Shown piece by piece: positions 51,394-60,150 of a DNA stretch of 64,000 bases. This DNA comes from Dyadobacter beijingensis DSM 21582 (GTDB lineage: Bacteria; Bacteroidota; Bacteroidia; Cytophagales; Spirosomataceae), in NCBI RefSeq assembly GCF_000382205.1, contig NZ_KB907793.1, forward strand, positions 1 through 64,000, written 5' to 3'. Made by a program: the position numbers and the translations under genes. Positions within the stretch are counted from its first letter, which is position 1. The number at the start of each line of letters is the position of its first letter. The notes below the pieces were generated by a model, which was not told the origin of the DNA, made no database searches, and saw only the letters and a program-made list of their open reading frames with translations.

Positions 51394-51762
51394 ATGACGC
51401 AGGCCCAACATTCCGACATCGTTACGTTGCTAACCCAAAAATTTCAGTTGATTGAAACTGCGTTTATCGAAGAGATGACCGATCATTTTGCTACCCCCAT
51501 AGAAAACCAGATGTCCGACACTCTTTCCTTTCAACAAGCATTGGAACAGACCGTTAAGGACTTTGGAGGCGAAAAAAACATTCAAAGAATGGAATGGGCA
51601 TACAGAAAAGTATTTCTGAAAAACCAGTTTCGTGACTGGTGGGGTATCGTAAAGGGCCAGTTCTCCAAATCCAAATTAATTCGATCAGTGATTATCGTCG
51701 GATTCGTTTTAATAGTGTGCCTTTATTTTGGTCTGACTGATCTCATTGGAGTTGGTGAATGA
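51394..51762 (+). CDS. HAAS-type small membrane protein, possibly truncated
   Basis: A 122-residue protein of a Bacteroidota family with a helical N-terminal domain (LIETAFIEEMTDHFATPIENQM, LSFQQALEQTVKDFGGEKNIQ) resembling the HAAS domain of PadR-linked membrane proteins. A membrane helix follows (SVIIVGFVLIVCLYFGL). Family members usually continue with more helices; here the frame stops at 51762 and helical sequence resumes in another frame (next entry), so it may be half of a frameshifted gene. The IS3 end lies immediately before its ATG, so the native promoter is probably displaced. Confidence 0.6.
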   Translation: MTQAQHSDIVTLLTQKFQLIETAFIEEMTDHFATPIENQMSDTLSFQQALEQTVKDFGGEKNIQRMEWAYRKVFLKNQFRDWWGIVKGQFSKSKLIRSVIIVGFVLIVCLYFGLTDLIGVGE

Positions 51763-52093
51763 CAAATCATATTGTTTGCGCTTCAAGGGGGGCAGTATTA
51801 TACCAATCGTGAGGTTAATTTGGTTTTTGCTGCAACGTGTTATTCCCCCATTTAAGAAAGTAGCGATAATCCGTTCCCCCAGCTTATTCAGCACGATGCT
51901 TTTGTATTTGCTAGGAGCTTCGGTTGTGCTGCTGATCCTAGGAGTCAGTACGCTTGATATGCCTATGCTCTTTAAAGGCCTTATTTATTCAGCTCTGTGG
52001 TCGACATTGGCCATACTATATCTTGCATTCCTGGATTACTCGATAAAGACAGCGCCGGATCAATGGTATCCAACGAAAATAGCCGATCAATAA
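51746..52093 (+). CDS. Hypothetical membrane protein, possible C-terminal half of the preceding gene
   Basis: A 115-residue ORF with two clear hydrophobic helices (LLYLLGASVVLLILGVSTL and IYSALWSTLAILYLAFLDY) preceded by a basic stretch (LLQRVIPPFKKVAII). It overlaps the previous ORF by 17 bp in another frame. As HAAS-type proteins carry several membrane helices after the domain, I suspect one ancestral gene broken by an indel near 51760, but two short overlapping genes are also possible. Confidence 0.5.
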   Translation: MELVNDKSYCLRFKGGSIIPIVRLIWFLLQRVIPPFKKVAIIRSPSLFSTMLLYLLGASVVLLILGVSTLDMPMLFKGLIYSALWSTLAILYLAFLDYSIKTAPDQWYPTKIADQ

Positions 52094-52135
52094 ACAACAG
52101 TCGCATTTATTAGGAGGAATAAGCAATTGCCAAAG

Positions 52136-52164
52136 GAGGCTTGTAGGCGGAGCCTGCAAGCCTC
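52136..52164. terminator. Bidirectional terminator between convergent genes
   Basis: GAGGCTTG-TA-GGC pairs with GCC-TG-CAAGCCTC around GGA; AAAG precedes and TTT follows, so it can act in both directions. It lies between the plus-strand gene ending at 52093 and the minus-strand gene ending at 52195. Confidence 0.75.
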
Positions 52165-52194
52165 TTTCCGTTGACCTAGTCCTTTTAGTTGCCG

Positions 52195-53493
52195 CTATTG
52201 GAGCAATAGCCGGATTCTTTCTCTTGGGTGATCAGTTTTTTCCTTTGTAATAAGTTGGAGATAATAGGTGCCTCGGGGTAGATCTGCGACATTTAGCAAA
52301 ATTTTGTCGCCTTGAAGTTTATTGTCTTGTTTGAGATCTTTCACAGTAGCTTCCTTTGCGATCTGTCCTGTCTGCTCACTAATCAAAACGAGGGATTCCA
52401 CCGCCGTTTCAACTGCCTGAGCTTCGATCGTTAATTCATTTTGAACCGGATTAGGATAGACAGCCATAAGAAAGCCCCCAGCGATGTAAAAAACGAAATC
52501 CTCGTAGTAACTGCCACATGAGTTTGTCGCGTTCACTCTGACGTGCCGGGAGCCGCTTGTCGAAGATGAGTATACGTACATTTGGGTGTTTGGCGACGAA
52601 GGCGAATACAGGTCAATTGTCATATTCCCTGTACCTGAGTAGTTGTTGTAGCTAAATGTAGTGCTGCCGACAGTATTACTGGTGGCGCTCAAATTGTACA
52701 TGTTTCCGGCCAAAACAGGAGTGGTTCCAGCAACTACTCCATTGATCGTCTTGATCAGGCTTGGCGAACCGACCTTAACCAGCTTGGTTGCCGGGCCGTG
52801 AGGGCAGCTTCCGGAAAATGTAGCAGTAAGCGTGACGTAACCTTCGAATGAACCTACCCGGGTTGCCGAACCTGAACTGCTGTTGATGCTTAGCCCACCG
52901 GTATTGGAACTGGACCATGATACACTATTACCAGGAGGTGTGTTGGGTACCGAAAACGTTACCCCCCCGCACACATCGTTCCCCGCGATGGCCGGGGTGT
53001 TCCTCTTATAATAGCTTTTCGGGTTCCCCGGCAGGTATCCTGCGGGGACGTACGTGATTTGATGCCGGTAAAGTCCCCAGGCACCCCATTTCGAAATTGC
53101 CTCGTTACTTCCATAAGTGGTAACTGCGGTGTGGTCACCCTGATAGGAGATCCTGACATCGGAAGTTCCACTGGAATAAGTGGTTGACACATAACTGCCG
53201 TCGGTCCAAAAGGCATCATCCCCTGGCGTATTGAGCCAAAAAGTGCTTCCGCCAGTAGATTTCACCCAGGCATAGTTATGACAATTATACGAGGAAGTAG
53301 GGCCTTCCAGGACTGATACGCTAGGAAACTGATTTTGCTGATCCTGATTTATTGAATTGACTTGGTCAGTAGTGAGTGGTAACTGATAGCTGGCGTGGCT
53401 GGAAATACTGGTGCAATTTGGAGTTGACTGGGCAAATGCACTTGTTGCGGACATTCCGAGAATGACCAAGACTAATTTGGAGGAAAGTTTCAT
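52195..53493 (-). CDS. Secreted papain-like-fold protein with T9SS sorting tail
   Basis: A 432-residue secreted protein. The signal peptide (LVLVILGMSATSAFAQ) is followed by a domain with SSYNCHNYAWV and, about 60 residues later, GDHTAVTTYGSNEAISKWGAWGLYRH. A Cys preceded by Asn, then an H-T-A-V strand and a SKWG segment, fit a minimal papain/CHAP-like fold with Cys and His catalytic residues. Ig-like repeats (NDVCGGVTFSVPNTPPGNSVSW) and a type IX sorting tail (MAVYPNPVQNELTIEAQ) follow. It may be a surface amidase or peptidase. Two other exported proteins are encoded directly upstream on the same strand. Confidence 0.75.
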   Translation of the reverse strand: MKLSSKLVLVILGMSATSAFAQSTPNCTSISSHASYQLPLTTDQVNSINQDQQNQFPSVSVLEGPTSSYNCHNYAWVKSTGGSTFWLNTPGDDAFWTDGSYVSTTYSSGTSDVRISYQGDHTAVTTYGSNEAISKWGAWGLYRHQITYVPAGYLPGNPKSYYKRNTPAIAGNDVCGGVTFSVPNTPPGNSVSWSSSNTGGLSINSSSGSATRVGSFEGYVTLTATFSGSCPHGPATKLVKVGSPSLIKTINGVVAGTTPVLAGNMYNLSATSNTVGSTTFSYNNYSGTGNMTIDLYSPSSPNTQMYVYSSSTSGSRHVRVNATNSCGSYYEDFVFYIAGGFLMAVYPNPVQNELTIEAQAVETAVESLVLISEQTGQIAKEATVKDLKQDNKLQGDKILLNVADLPRGTYYLQLITKEKTDHPRERIRLLLQ

Positions 53494-53506
53494 GGGTTTA
53501 AGTTAT

Positions 53507-53881
53507 TTAGTTCCAAACCTTTGTACCATAGAGAACGGACTTTTCAATGCGCTTCTGTTTAAAATCTTCATACTTGGCTGGGTCTAACAGATCCAGTTTC
53601 TTGCCATCGCAGTAGTATTGATGAATGTTAGTGGAATTGAAAACCGAGCCCTGTAGTTCTAAGACTTCTTTGTTTTGATAACTGTAAAGTACAACTGCAT
53701 TGAGCAGAGGACCTCCTTGAAAGGCCTTCATTTCATTCTTTAACCAGCCGATTTCATTGATTGGGTCTTTCTTCCCGCAAACCAAAACAGCACCATCGCC
53801 TTCTTCTCGCGGCGAAACAGATTCTCCGTTACAGCACATTAGTACTAAGGCAATAATCGAGGTTATAAATATCCGGTTCAT
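53507..53881 (-). CDS. Small lipoprotein of unknown function
   Basis: I do not recognise this 124-residue protein. The N-terminus MNRIFITSIIALVLMCCNG is a lipoprotein signal with adjacent cysteines, so it should be anchored in the envelope. The mature part has EIGWLKNEMKAFQGG, LNAVVLYSYQNKEVLELQGS and YYCDGKKLDLLDPAKYEDF. It sits 13 bp upstream of the papain-like gene and 4 bp downstream of the 243-residue protein gene, so the three form an operon. Confidence 0.7.
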   Translation of the reverse strand: MNRIFITSIIALVLMCCNGESVSPREEGDGAVLVCGKKDPINEIGWLKNEMKAFQGGPLLNAVVLYSYQNKEVLELQGSVFNSTNIHQYYCDGKKLDLLDPAKYEDFKQKRIEKSVLYGTKVWN

Positions 53882-53885
53882 GCTT

Positions 53886-54617
53886 TTATTTTGTTGATTT
53901 TTGATATTCGACTAGTTCGCTTAAAATCGTGTCTACATGCGAGGCATCTGCCAGAAGCATCTCTTCGGTGAACAATCTGAATTGCTCATTGTCGGCACGT
54001 TTGGTTTTTCCGGTAGCTTCTGCATATTTGTTTGCAGCGAATGCGGTGGCGACTTTTCCAAACATTCCGAAATACTCGCTGTACGAAGATTTCTCATCGT
54101 ACTTTTCCAACATTGTCGTTAATACATTCAATTTCTCTTCACGCGAAAACCGGGAAATGATTGGCTTTTGCGCTAGTATCAGTTCTATGGCACAAAAATC
54201 AAATGTGTACGCGCCCTTGTTTTTGGTATTATTGATGTTAGCTATCTCTTCGGTTAAATAATAGCCGTAAATCACTTTGTGAGCATCATCTCTGCGCATG
54301 AGTTCGGTAAGCCCATTGAAAACATCAATGATTCCCTGAATGCCTCGATAAGGACTATTTGAAGCCGTATATTGCCTGAGTAGAGGATATTGTAAACAGA
54401 CATCCCAAAGCTCCTTTGTTGACAAATTAGCCAGCACATCGCTGGGAATGTTGCAAGCATCGATCATCTCAGCCGTGGACTTGAAGTTTTTCCACTCTGC
54501 GGTCCCTGGTAGAATAGGGTACTTGTATTTCAATGCATCCTGTCCGATACTTTGAAAGATATTGACCAAAAAAATCAGAACGAATAGCGTAATTCTGACA
54601 TGTAACTTTTTTCTCAT
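53886..54617 (-). CDS. Exported alpha-helical protein of unknown function
   Basis: A 243-residue protein with a signal peptide (ITLFVLIFLVNIFQSIGQ). The segment IPSDVLANLSTKELWDVCLQYPLLRQYTASNSPYRGIQ belongs to a recurring Bacteroidota secreted family with the phrase L-STK-L-x2-C-L-x-YPL; the function is unknown to me. The C-terminal half is helical (YAEATGKTKRADNEQFRLF). It is the first gene of a three-gene unit with the lipoprotein and the papain-like T9SS protein. Confidence 0.7.
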   Translation of the reverse strand: MRKKLHVRITLFVLIFLVNIFQSIGQDALKYKYPILPGTAEWKNFKSTAEMIDACNIPSDVLANLSTKELWDVCLQYPLLRQYTASNSPYRGIQGIIDVFNGLTELMRRDDAHKVIYGYYLTEEIANINNTKNKGAYTFDFCAIELILAQKPIISRFSREEKLNVLTTMLEKYDEKSSYSEYFGMFGKVATAFAANKYAEATGKTKRADNEQFRLFTEEMLLADASHVDTILSELVEYQKSTK

Positions 54618-55070
54618 ACTGAAATAGATTATAGGTTATAAGGTTGGAATAATTTACAAGGCAATAAGAGTATGAGAGGCACATAGTGCATGCCTGCATA
54701 CTGTTTGAAAATAAATGAATGAGTGGGTGCCTTGAAGGTTTCTGAATACGGACATAGGTAAATAGCGCACCATCAATTGACGATGGGACATCATGTACAT
54801 ATTCTCAGAATGGGGTGCTAATCGTTGTGAATTTATGTCTAATTGGTTACAAATCAAATTTTTGTTGCAAAATATTGTGAAATAATATGAATTTAATGAG
54901 TCGGCGGGCTTTTCGAGCCTGCATTCCTTCGATTTTGGCAGTATGAATGATTTTGAATTACAAAGTGGTGCTACCTCATTGTTCGATCGTTTGATGTCTT
55001 GGCCCCTTATTAGTTGGACACTTCTTCAAGCGCAGTTAAGTGTTTTTTGTTGCCCCGGTCATTATCGGTG
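54618..55070. other. Gap without a supported gene
   Basis: AT-rich, no protein-like ORF. It must contain the promoter of the minus-strand trio ending at 52195; I see no clear -33/-7 pair. The right edge, at about 55071, is where homology to the recombinase gene starts abruptly. Confidence 0.5.
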
Positions 55071-55612
55071 CCTTATTTGCGTCAGGCTCAATTATTTTTT
55101 TCCCGTCAAATGACCGGGAATTACGATATCCTATTGGGGGCGGTGGCAACCCAGAGTCCTTCTTTCTTGGCGCGCCGCATGCCGTGGAAGACATTGAACG
55201 CGCGACGGTCATTCTCCACTTCGGGCGCAGCTAAATAGAAAGCAAGCATGATCTTGTTTTCTGGAATTCGGATATCAAGTGGTTGTTCGATAGCCTGTGG
55301 TTCAATACCAGCTTTGCGAAGTATGCTGATCATCTGATAAGCATCACCAACATTTCGACTAAACCGGTCCCATGTAGTAAATAAAACTTGATCAACCCGA
55401 AGCCTTTTGTTTTCCTTTAGTCGGGCAAGTAGCATTTGCCACTTTGGCCGCAAGAATGTTTTTGCCGAATGGTCCTCGAGGATCACTTCGGCAACTTCCA
55501 GGGAATTGTATTTACACCAATTTCACAACCTTTCCTCTTGATCTCGCTGAGAATAGCCTTTTTCTGCCTGTTCATCAGTGCTTACCCTGACATATAGAAT
55601 AGCTCTGAACAT
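55071..55612 (-). pseudogene. Serine recombinase, decayed N-terminal copy
   Basis: Closely similar to the first about 180 residues of the recombinase at 23058-24656 (AILYVRVSTDEQAEKGYSQ; EDHSAKTFLRPKWQMLLARL; ENKIMLAFYLAAPEVENDRR). A CGA-to-TGA change creates a stop about 30 codons in (RL*NW at about 55526), a frameshift near 55135 alters the end, and the gene is cut off within the EPDANKAPIM stretch. The recombinase and zinc-ribbon domains are absent. Confidence 0.88.
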
Positions 55613-55620
55613 GGTATTGA

Positions 55621-55914
55621 TTATTTTGTTGACGAATTTTGCTTCGGACCAGAAGCCTTACGAAAATACTGATTAATAGCCAATGTAACCAGGTGTTGCA
55701 TCGATTCCAGCATCTTTTCTGCTTGCTCGATTATTATCTCTTCGCCAATATCTTTCAGGTGTTTGACGATACTCACGACTTGCTCATTGTTAGGTTCACT
55801 TCGTTTCTCCATTTCCTCGCTCTTTTCTCCAAGCCTTAATATAGGTCTGTGAAAACGGGGAACAAGCACCCTTTCGATTTTCGAATGGGTCGACGCGGAG
55901 ATGAACGTTCGCAA
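55621..55914 (-). CDS. Small protein encoded directly upstream of the recombinase copy
   Basis: A 97-residue hydrophilic helical protein of unknown function (SKIERVLVPRFHRPILRLGE; NNEQVVSIVKHLKDIGEEII; KMLESMQHLVTLAINQYF). It stops 8 bp before the recombinase start in the same direction, so it looks like the first gene of a two-gene recombination module. Its last residues, NSSTK, are also found fused to the broken AraC gene at the other recombinase copy, and its first about 30 codons are found at 46753. It may be an accessory factor such as a directionality protein; that is inference only. Confidence 0.6.
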   Translation of the reverse strand: MRTFISASTHSKIERVLVPRFHRPILRLGEKSEEMEKRSEPNNEQVVSIVKHLKDIGEEIIIEQAEKMLESMQHLVTLAINQYFRKASGPKQNSSTK

Positions 55915-56042
55915 GAATAGCTTTCGTCATTCGCCCTTTGCATGTGGAGCACAAGATGTGGAGTGTCCTACCCCGCAACGGAACAAATGTCGAACTGGTT
56001 GCTTGATGATTTAAAATCAATATCGAAGCTAACAGTTTGAAA
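55795..56042 (-). repeat. Dispersed repeat, 5' part of the recombinase-associated element
   Basis: Second copy of the repeat at 46753-47000. It includes the leader and the start of the small ORF; similarity fades at about 56042, the possible outer edge of the element. Confidence 0.8.
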
Positions 56043-56369
56043 ATGAGAATAATACACTTGTGACGGCAATGGATGAGAGTACGCTAATACAGTGGCTAAA
56101 ACGAACTATAGCTGCTTTCCCATTACTGTGACGCTTTGAGAGCCGAAGGCACTTTTTCAGATAAGGAATTTTTCGATCGACGCATTAAAGGTAGGTGGTC
56201 GACGACACGTTATTTTTCAATCATGTTAACGATGTCATAAATTAAGGCATTTCATCAGAAATAAGAATTTCCTTTAAATCTTGATTTGAAAGTGGTTTAG
56301 CATAGAGCTTCTTAATGACGGCCTCCGGCCTAATCAATGCACAATTTGGAGGCGAAAAAAACTTCACGA
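56043..56369. other. Gap with a short gene remnant
   Basis: No complete gene. On the minus strand, 56345 to 56244 reads RPEAVIKKLYAKPLSNQDLK and EILISDEMP with a stop, which looks like the true C-terminus of a lost protein that I do not recognise. Confidence 0.4.
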
Positions 56370-56882
56370 TTACATGGGCCCGATCAGCTCCACAAATGTT
56401 CCGTCCGGATCCTGGACCAGTACGAAGTGTGAATCTTTTGTCAGAGGCGTAGGTGTGTTGCCCAGGAAAGTCACGTTTTGCTCCTTTAGCCTGTCAATGA
56501 TGGGCTGTAAAGATTTGACCTGAATGGTGATATACTGCAGACCAGTATCGTCCTGAATGAATTTTGGCTTTGGATGACCTGCCTTTTTGCCAAAACTCAT
56601 CAGTTTCCAATCTGTGCTTTCGGGGCTGTTTTCGAGTTTAAGAATGTTTACGTCGACCGCTTCACCACCTGTTAAACCGCCTCGTTTACCGAATTCTGCA
56701 TTGATTGTGAAATTACCGGTTTTGACCATGCCGATCCCTTTTATGTAGAAATCCAACGAGCGTTGCATGTCTGCTACCACGACGCCGACTCCGATGGATT
56801 TACTTGTAAAATCGGATTGTGCGTGAACGAGACGGCCAGAGAGGAGTGTAGCAAGGATTAACAGATTCTTGAAAGTGGACAT
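56370..56882 (-). CDS. Exported VOC-superfamily (glyoxalase-like) protein
   Basis: A 170-residue protein with a signal peptide (LLILATLLSGRLVHAQ) and one vicinal-oxygen-chelate domain: IGVGVVVADMQRSLDFYIKGIGMVKTG at the first half-module and LQYITIQVKSLQPIIDRLKEQNV followed by FVLVQDPDGTFVELIG at the second, with the usual metal-ligand Glu near the end. Its export is unusual for a small VOC enzyme but seen in Bacteroidota. The substrate is unknown. It shares direction with the monooxygenase-like gene 100 bp upstream. Confidence 0.82.
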   Translation of the reverse strand: MSTFKNLLILATLLSGRLVHAQSDFTSKSIGVGVVVADMQRSLDFYIKGIGMVKTGNFTINAEFGKRGGLTGGEAVDVNILKLENSPESTDWKLMSFGKKAGHPKPKFIQDDTGLQYITIQVKSLQPIIDRLKEQNVTFLGNTPTPLTKDSHFVLVQDPDGTFVELIGPM

Positions 56883-56982
56883 GCTTATAAATTATTTTTT
56901 TGAAAATAGGATCACTGCCGCATCTGGATTTTCTATGAAGAGGCTAAAAACAATTATTATGAAGGGTAGTAGCACTCAATGT

Positions 56983-57276
56983 TTACTTGACTGCCAGTAA
57001 GTCGACCATTTCAAGGACCGGATCAACTGCAAGCAGGTCCGGCGCATTTGCCATCAATGCTTTGGCGATCCCGCCTCCCAAATGTGCCGCCCTGCCTTCC
57101 TGAGTTTCGAATGTATCGAAAATTCCGAATGTGGAAGGACCTATTTGCAGGGCAAACCAGTTGATGGTACCTGCTTCCTCCATCGCCAAAGGCAAGGCAC
57201 CCTTGAGAAAGTCCGCGACGTCTTGTTCTTTACCTGGCTTAGCTTCAAGCCTTGCCAGAATTGCCAATTTTACCAT
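56983..57276 (-). CDS. Antibiotic-biosynthesis-monooxygenase (ABM)-domain protein
   Basis: A 97-residue ferredoxin-like dimeric protein of the YgiN/ABM type: MVKLAILARLEAKPGKEQDV, FLKGALPLAMEEAGTINWFALQIG, and FGIFDTFETQEGRAAHLGGGIAKALM. Members oxidise quinols or act on small phenols without cofactors. It is likely co-transcribed with the VOC gene and may be a target of the HxlR regulator at 57789. Confidence 0.85.
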   Translation of the reverse strand: MVKLAILARLEAKPGKEQDVADFLKGALPLAMEEAGTINWFALQIGPSTFGIFDTFETQEGRAAHLGGGIAKALMANAPDLLAVDPVLEMVDLLAVK

Positions 57277-57353
57277 AACTGTTTGATTAGTTTAAATGAA
57301 ATGAAGTCAATACATCCTTGTGATGGGATGGTATTAAAGTCAAGCGTTAATCT

Positions 57354-57695
57354 TTGAGATTATACTGCTGCTATTGGTTCAGAAGCAAAAATATCCGGTG
57401 CGGTACTTCTGAAACCAGCCTTTACGCCTTATATCCTGCTAATTACTCACCGGTTAGTTGCAGGGCTACCCCAAAGTCACGAAATGAGTGTTCCACATTC
57501 GAGCATTTTATAAGAAGGCCGGCAGACGGCGCCTATGACTTGATCGGTTCCATTGATGCTTCTGAAATGCTTTTTTTAAAAGTGCTTCATGGAAAAAATC
57601 ACTACTTGTAACTTATCGACGACTACATCGACGAGCACGACTTATTGTTTGAAGGGTGCCGCAGACTTCTCAACGAAAGTCAAAGTTCTAAATAA
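57354..57695 (+). pseudogene. Unknown gene remnant with an in-frame stop
   Basis: A plus-strand frame reads DLIGSIDASEMLFLKVLHGKNHYL, a TAA at 57609, and in the same frame LIDDYIDEHDLLFEGCRRLLNES to a second stop at 57695. The protein-like continuity across the TAA suggests a decayed gene. I do not recognise the family, and the N-terminal part is doubtful. Confidence 0.3.
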
Positions 57696-57788
57696 GGCTT
57701 GATACCAGCGGAACTGCATTGAAATTTAGGTGGAGAACGTGATGAGGCGTGTGAGGGATACTGCTTTGCTGGGCGCGGAGTTCAATGG

Positions 57789-58154
57789 TTAATCCAGTGC
57801 CTTTGTTCTGTTCAGGATAATGCTTTTAATAAATGGGCGATTTTTATCACCCCATTCGTTCATCTGCCTTAAAATAGGCATCAGTGTTTCTCCGCGCTCG
57901 GTAAGGCTATATTCGACCTTAGGTGGTAGCTGGTGATAAATTTTCTTTTCAATCATTTCGAATTCTTCCAGTTCCTTCAACTGCAGATTTAAAACCCGTT
58001 TGGTTGACGTTGGGATTTCGCGGTGTAACTGGCTCGGGCGATTTATACCTACCGATATAGCAAGTAACAAATTTGGTTTCCATTTGCCGCCCAGGATTTC
58101 TCTTGTCATCGCCAAGCCGCATTCGAGTGGCAGGGGTATTTTCTTTTCGTACAT
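57789..58154 (-). CDS. HxlR-family winged-helix regulator
   Basis: A 121-residue regulator: LECGLAMTREILGGKWKPNLLLAISVGINRPSQLHREIPTSTKRVLNLQLKELEE carries the HxlR signature, with Cys in ECGLAM at the usual sensing position. PKVEYSLTERGETLMPIL is the wing and end. It is divergent from the Gfo/Idh/MocA gene at 58400, so the 245-bp gap probably holds a shared operator; I could not see a clear palindrome. Confidence 0.87.
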   Translation of the reverse strand: MYEKKIPLPLECGLAMTREILGGKWKPNLLLAISVGINRPSQLHREIPTSTKRVLNLQLKELEEFEMIEKKIYHQLPPKVEYSLTERGETLMPILRQMNEWGDKNRPFIKSIILNRTKALD

Positions 58155-58399
58155 TTTCTTTTTGTCTTGAGTACAAAAGTAAGCATAGATTCAGGACAGG
58201 CATATAGGGGACAAAATTATCCCCGGAGGAATATTTTCCCTCTTATTGTCTGCCTTGTTTACTGATGTCAACTTTGTAAGCAAAACACCAGTGAAAAAAT
58301 TGGAAAATAGGGATTTATTCTCGGAATATTCACTCACGCAGTCAGATGCTTGCGTCGATAAAAAGGGATACCCGGAGTCTCACATCAAAACAAAGAAAT

Positions 58400-59530
58400 A
58401 TGAATCGTTCAAAAATAAGAGTGGGAATTGTTGGCCTGCAAGCGGGCAGGGGGTGGGCTGCCATCGCGCATCTGCCTGCTCTTAGTCAATTGGCTGACCA
58501 ATATGAAATGATGGGTGTCGTGAATTCCACTCTGGTGAGTTCGCGCGCTGCTGCCGAAGCCTGCGGGGTTCCACTGGCTTTCGGAAGCATTGAAGAAATG
58601 GCTTCATCGGACGAAGTGGATCTGATTGTTGTAACAGTCAGGGTCCCATTGCACTATGATGCCGTCAAGACCATACTTTCGCATGGAAAGCATGTTTATT
58701 GCGAGTGGCCGCTTGGCCGCACCCTGGCGGAAGCAGAAGAATTAGCGGCAATGGCACGTCGAAGATCACTCGTTGCTATTGCAGGAACGCAAGCCCGCGT
58801 TTCTGTGGCCTTCCGTAAAGTGGCCGATTTGATTAACAACGATACTATCGGCTCCATTCTGTCGAGCAGCATACGGGGATGGGCAATTCCCTGGGGGGAT
58901 ACGATCAACGACACAAAAAATGAGGAATATTTACGAAAAGAACGGAATGGCGCCGATCTGTTGACAATTCCGTTCGCTCATACGCTGGCAGCAGCCTGTG
59001 ATATGTTAGGAGACATCAGGCACTTGTCCGCAGCAGTACATACCCGATATCCAAAAGTTAAAGCCCTTGACACAGGCAAGTTTATAGATGCTGACGCCCC
59101 CGATTTCATTTCAGTAATTGCAAGCCTGAGTAACGGTGCCCCGCTTTCAATCAATTTCCAGGGTGGTCATCCGGTGAATGGTGATGCTTTCATTTGGGAA
59201 ATAGAAGGGTCAAGGGGAAAAATTGTCCTAACGGCCCAAACCGGGCACACCCAGATGGCGGATTTTACAATCAGCCGTTATACTCCGTCAAGCCAGCAGC
59301 CGGAGCTGATCAAAGCCACCGATGCAGACGACGTCTTTGGACCCCATACTAACGTCAGAGCAATGTACAATAGAATCGCTAGCGATATTTTACACGGAAC
59401 TAGCTCAGCCCCTTCCTTTGACGATGCCGTGATCTTGCACAAATTGATTGAGGACATTCGTCTTTCTTCCATCCAAAGGCAATGGGTAACTCCGTCAACC
59501 CGTAGCAGAATTCTGACTGATGTAGAATGA
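58400..59530 (+). CDS. Gfo/Idh/MocA-family NAD(P)-dependent oxidoreductase
   Basis: A 376-residue enzyme. The N-terminal Rossmann domain begins KIRVGIVGLQAGRGWAAIAHLPAL (an atypical dinucleotide loop), with YEMMGVVNSTLVSSRAAAEACGVPLAFGSIEEM and the EKP-like position reading CEWPLGRTLAEAEELA: the family Lys after E is replaced (EWP), so catalysis may be altered. The C-terminal beta-sheet domain starts near 145. It is homologous to galactose-regulon-repressor-like GAL80/dehydrogenase proteins of fungi and bacteria. ATG 58400 is chosen over an upstream frame start. The substrate is unknown. Confidence 0.85.
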   Translation: MNRSKIRVGIVGLQAGRGWAAIAHLPALSQLADQYEMMGVVNSTLVSSRAAAEACGVPLAFGSIEEMASSDEVDLIVVTVRVPLHYDAVKTILSHGKHVYCEWPLGRTLAEAEELAAMARRRSLVAIAGTQARVSVAFRKVADLINNDTIGSILSSSIRGWAIPWGDTINDTKNEEYLRKERNGADLLTIPFAHTLAAACDMLGDIRHLSAAVHTRYPKVKALDTGKFIDADAPDFISVIASLSNGAPLSINFQGGHPVNGDAFIWEIEGSRGKIVLTAQTGHTQMADFTISRYTPSSQQPELIKATDADDVFGPHTNVRAMYNRIASDILHGTSSAPSFDDAVILHKLIEDIRLSSIQRQWVTPSTRSRILTDVE

Positions 59531-59864
59531 CAACGATATATCTGATTAGCCTACCCACAATTTTTGCTTCTTTGCTGTAAAGTGAAGATGAGGGCTTATA
59601 GAAACGATAACCCAGCTTTTCTCTTTTGAAATCAAGTGCACATTCAGGATTTTGATTCCACAATGAGTTGCTTCTACGCACCCGGTGATGAACCTACTGG
59701 TTCTTCAATTAGTGCCCAACCCGAACGTTTTTAAGATTCGATAGTGAGGGATCAAATAAAGTTGCGGGCTTTGCTTAACACGAACTTCCAGAAAAACTAT
59801 TACCAAAGCTCTGGGATTATTTTTGCAAGTGCATTTTATCCCAGATCCAATGTCAAAAGAATTG

Positions 59865-60150
59865 ATATCGCATCCTGTCGCCAATTTTGTCAAAGTGCGG
59901 GGAGCCACAAGCACGCGCTCCTCAGTGGGCAGTGTCACAGCGATTTCAAATCTGATCAGGATGCTGTATTCGAGGGCGGGAGATTATCCGGCCGGCCAGT
60001 CGATCGTATATGCAGAATCGTTTTTACCAAATACCCCGGAAGGCGCCTGTCCGGAATGCCATGGCCTGGGGGTTGCCTATGAAGTGACAGAGCATTCGAT
60101 GGTACCCGATGATTCACGCTCGATCAGGGAAAAAGCCACTGTATGTTCCG
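59865..60150 (+). pseudogene. Excinuclease UvrA(-like) internal fragment
   Basis: The frame reads TSTRSSVGSVTAISNLIRML, YSRAGDYPAG, then FLPNTPEGACPECHGLGVAYEVTEHSMV and SIREKA. This is the UvrA region after the first Walker/signature segment with one Cys pair of the zinc finger (CPEC). Upstream and downstream parts of the gene are missing, so it is a stray internal piece of a uvrA-type gene, perhaps a UvrA2 paralogue. Confidence 0.82.

Larger units (their letters stand above)
50479..51397 (+). pseudogene. IS3 orfB (DDE transposase), disrupted
   Basis: OrfB overlaps the orfA end in the -1 frame, as usual. The N-terminal HTH part (WAVEEKVSVGRACRVIGIHR) and the catalytic core (MDFVSDAL, WVDNGPEF, GYVERLNRTYRED) are recognisable. 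A 16-bp GC-rich insertion at 50835-50850 shifts the frame just before the first catalytic Asp. Two further 15-bp insertions (50914-50928 and 51230-51244) each add five alanines in frame (LTAAAAAIIDD; EQAAAAAVRIL). Confidence 0.87.

Noticed and set aside
55071..55612. A second functional serine recombinase
   Set aside because: It has a premature TGA about 30 codons in, a frameshift near 55135 and lacks the recombinase and zinc-ribbon domains.
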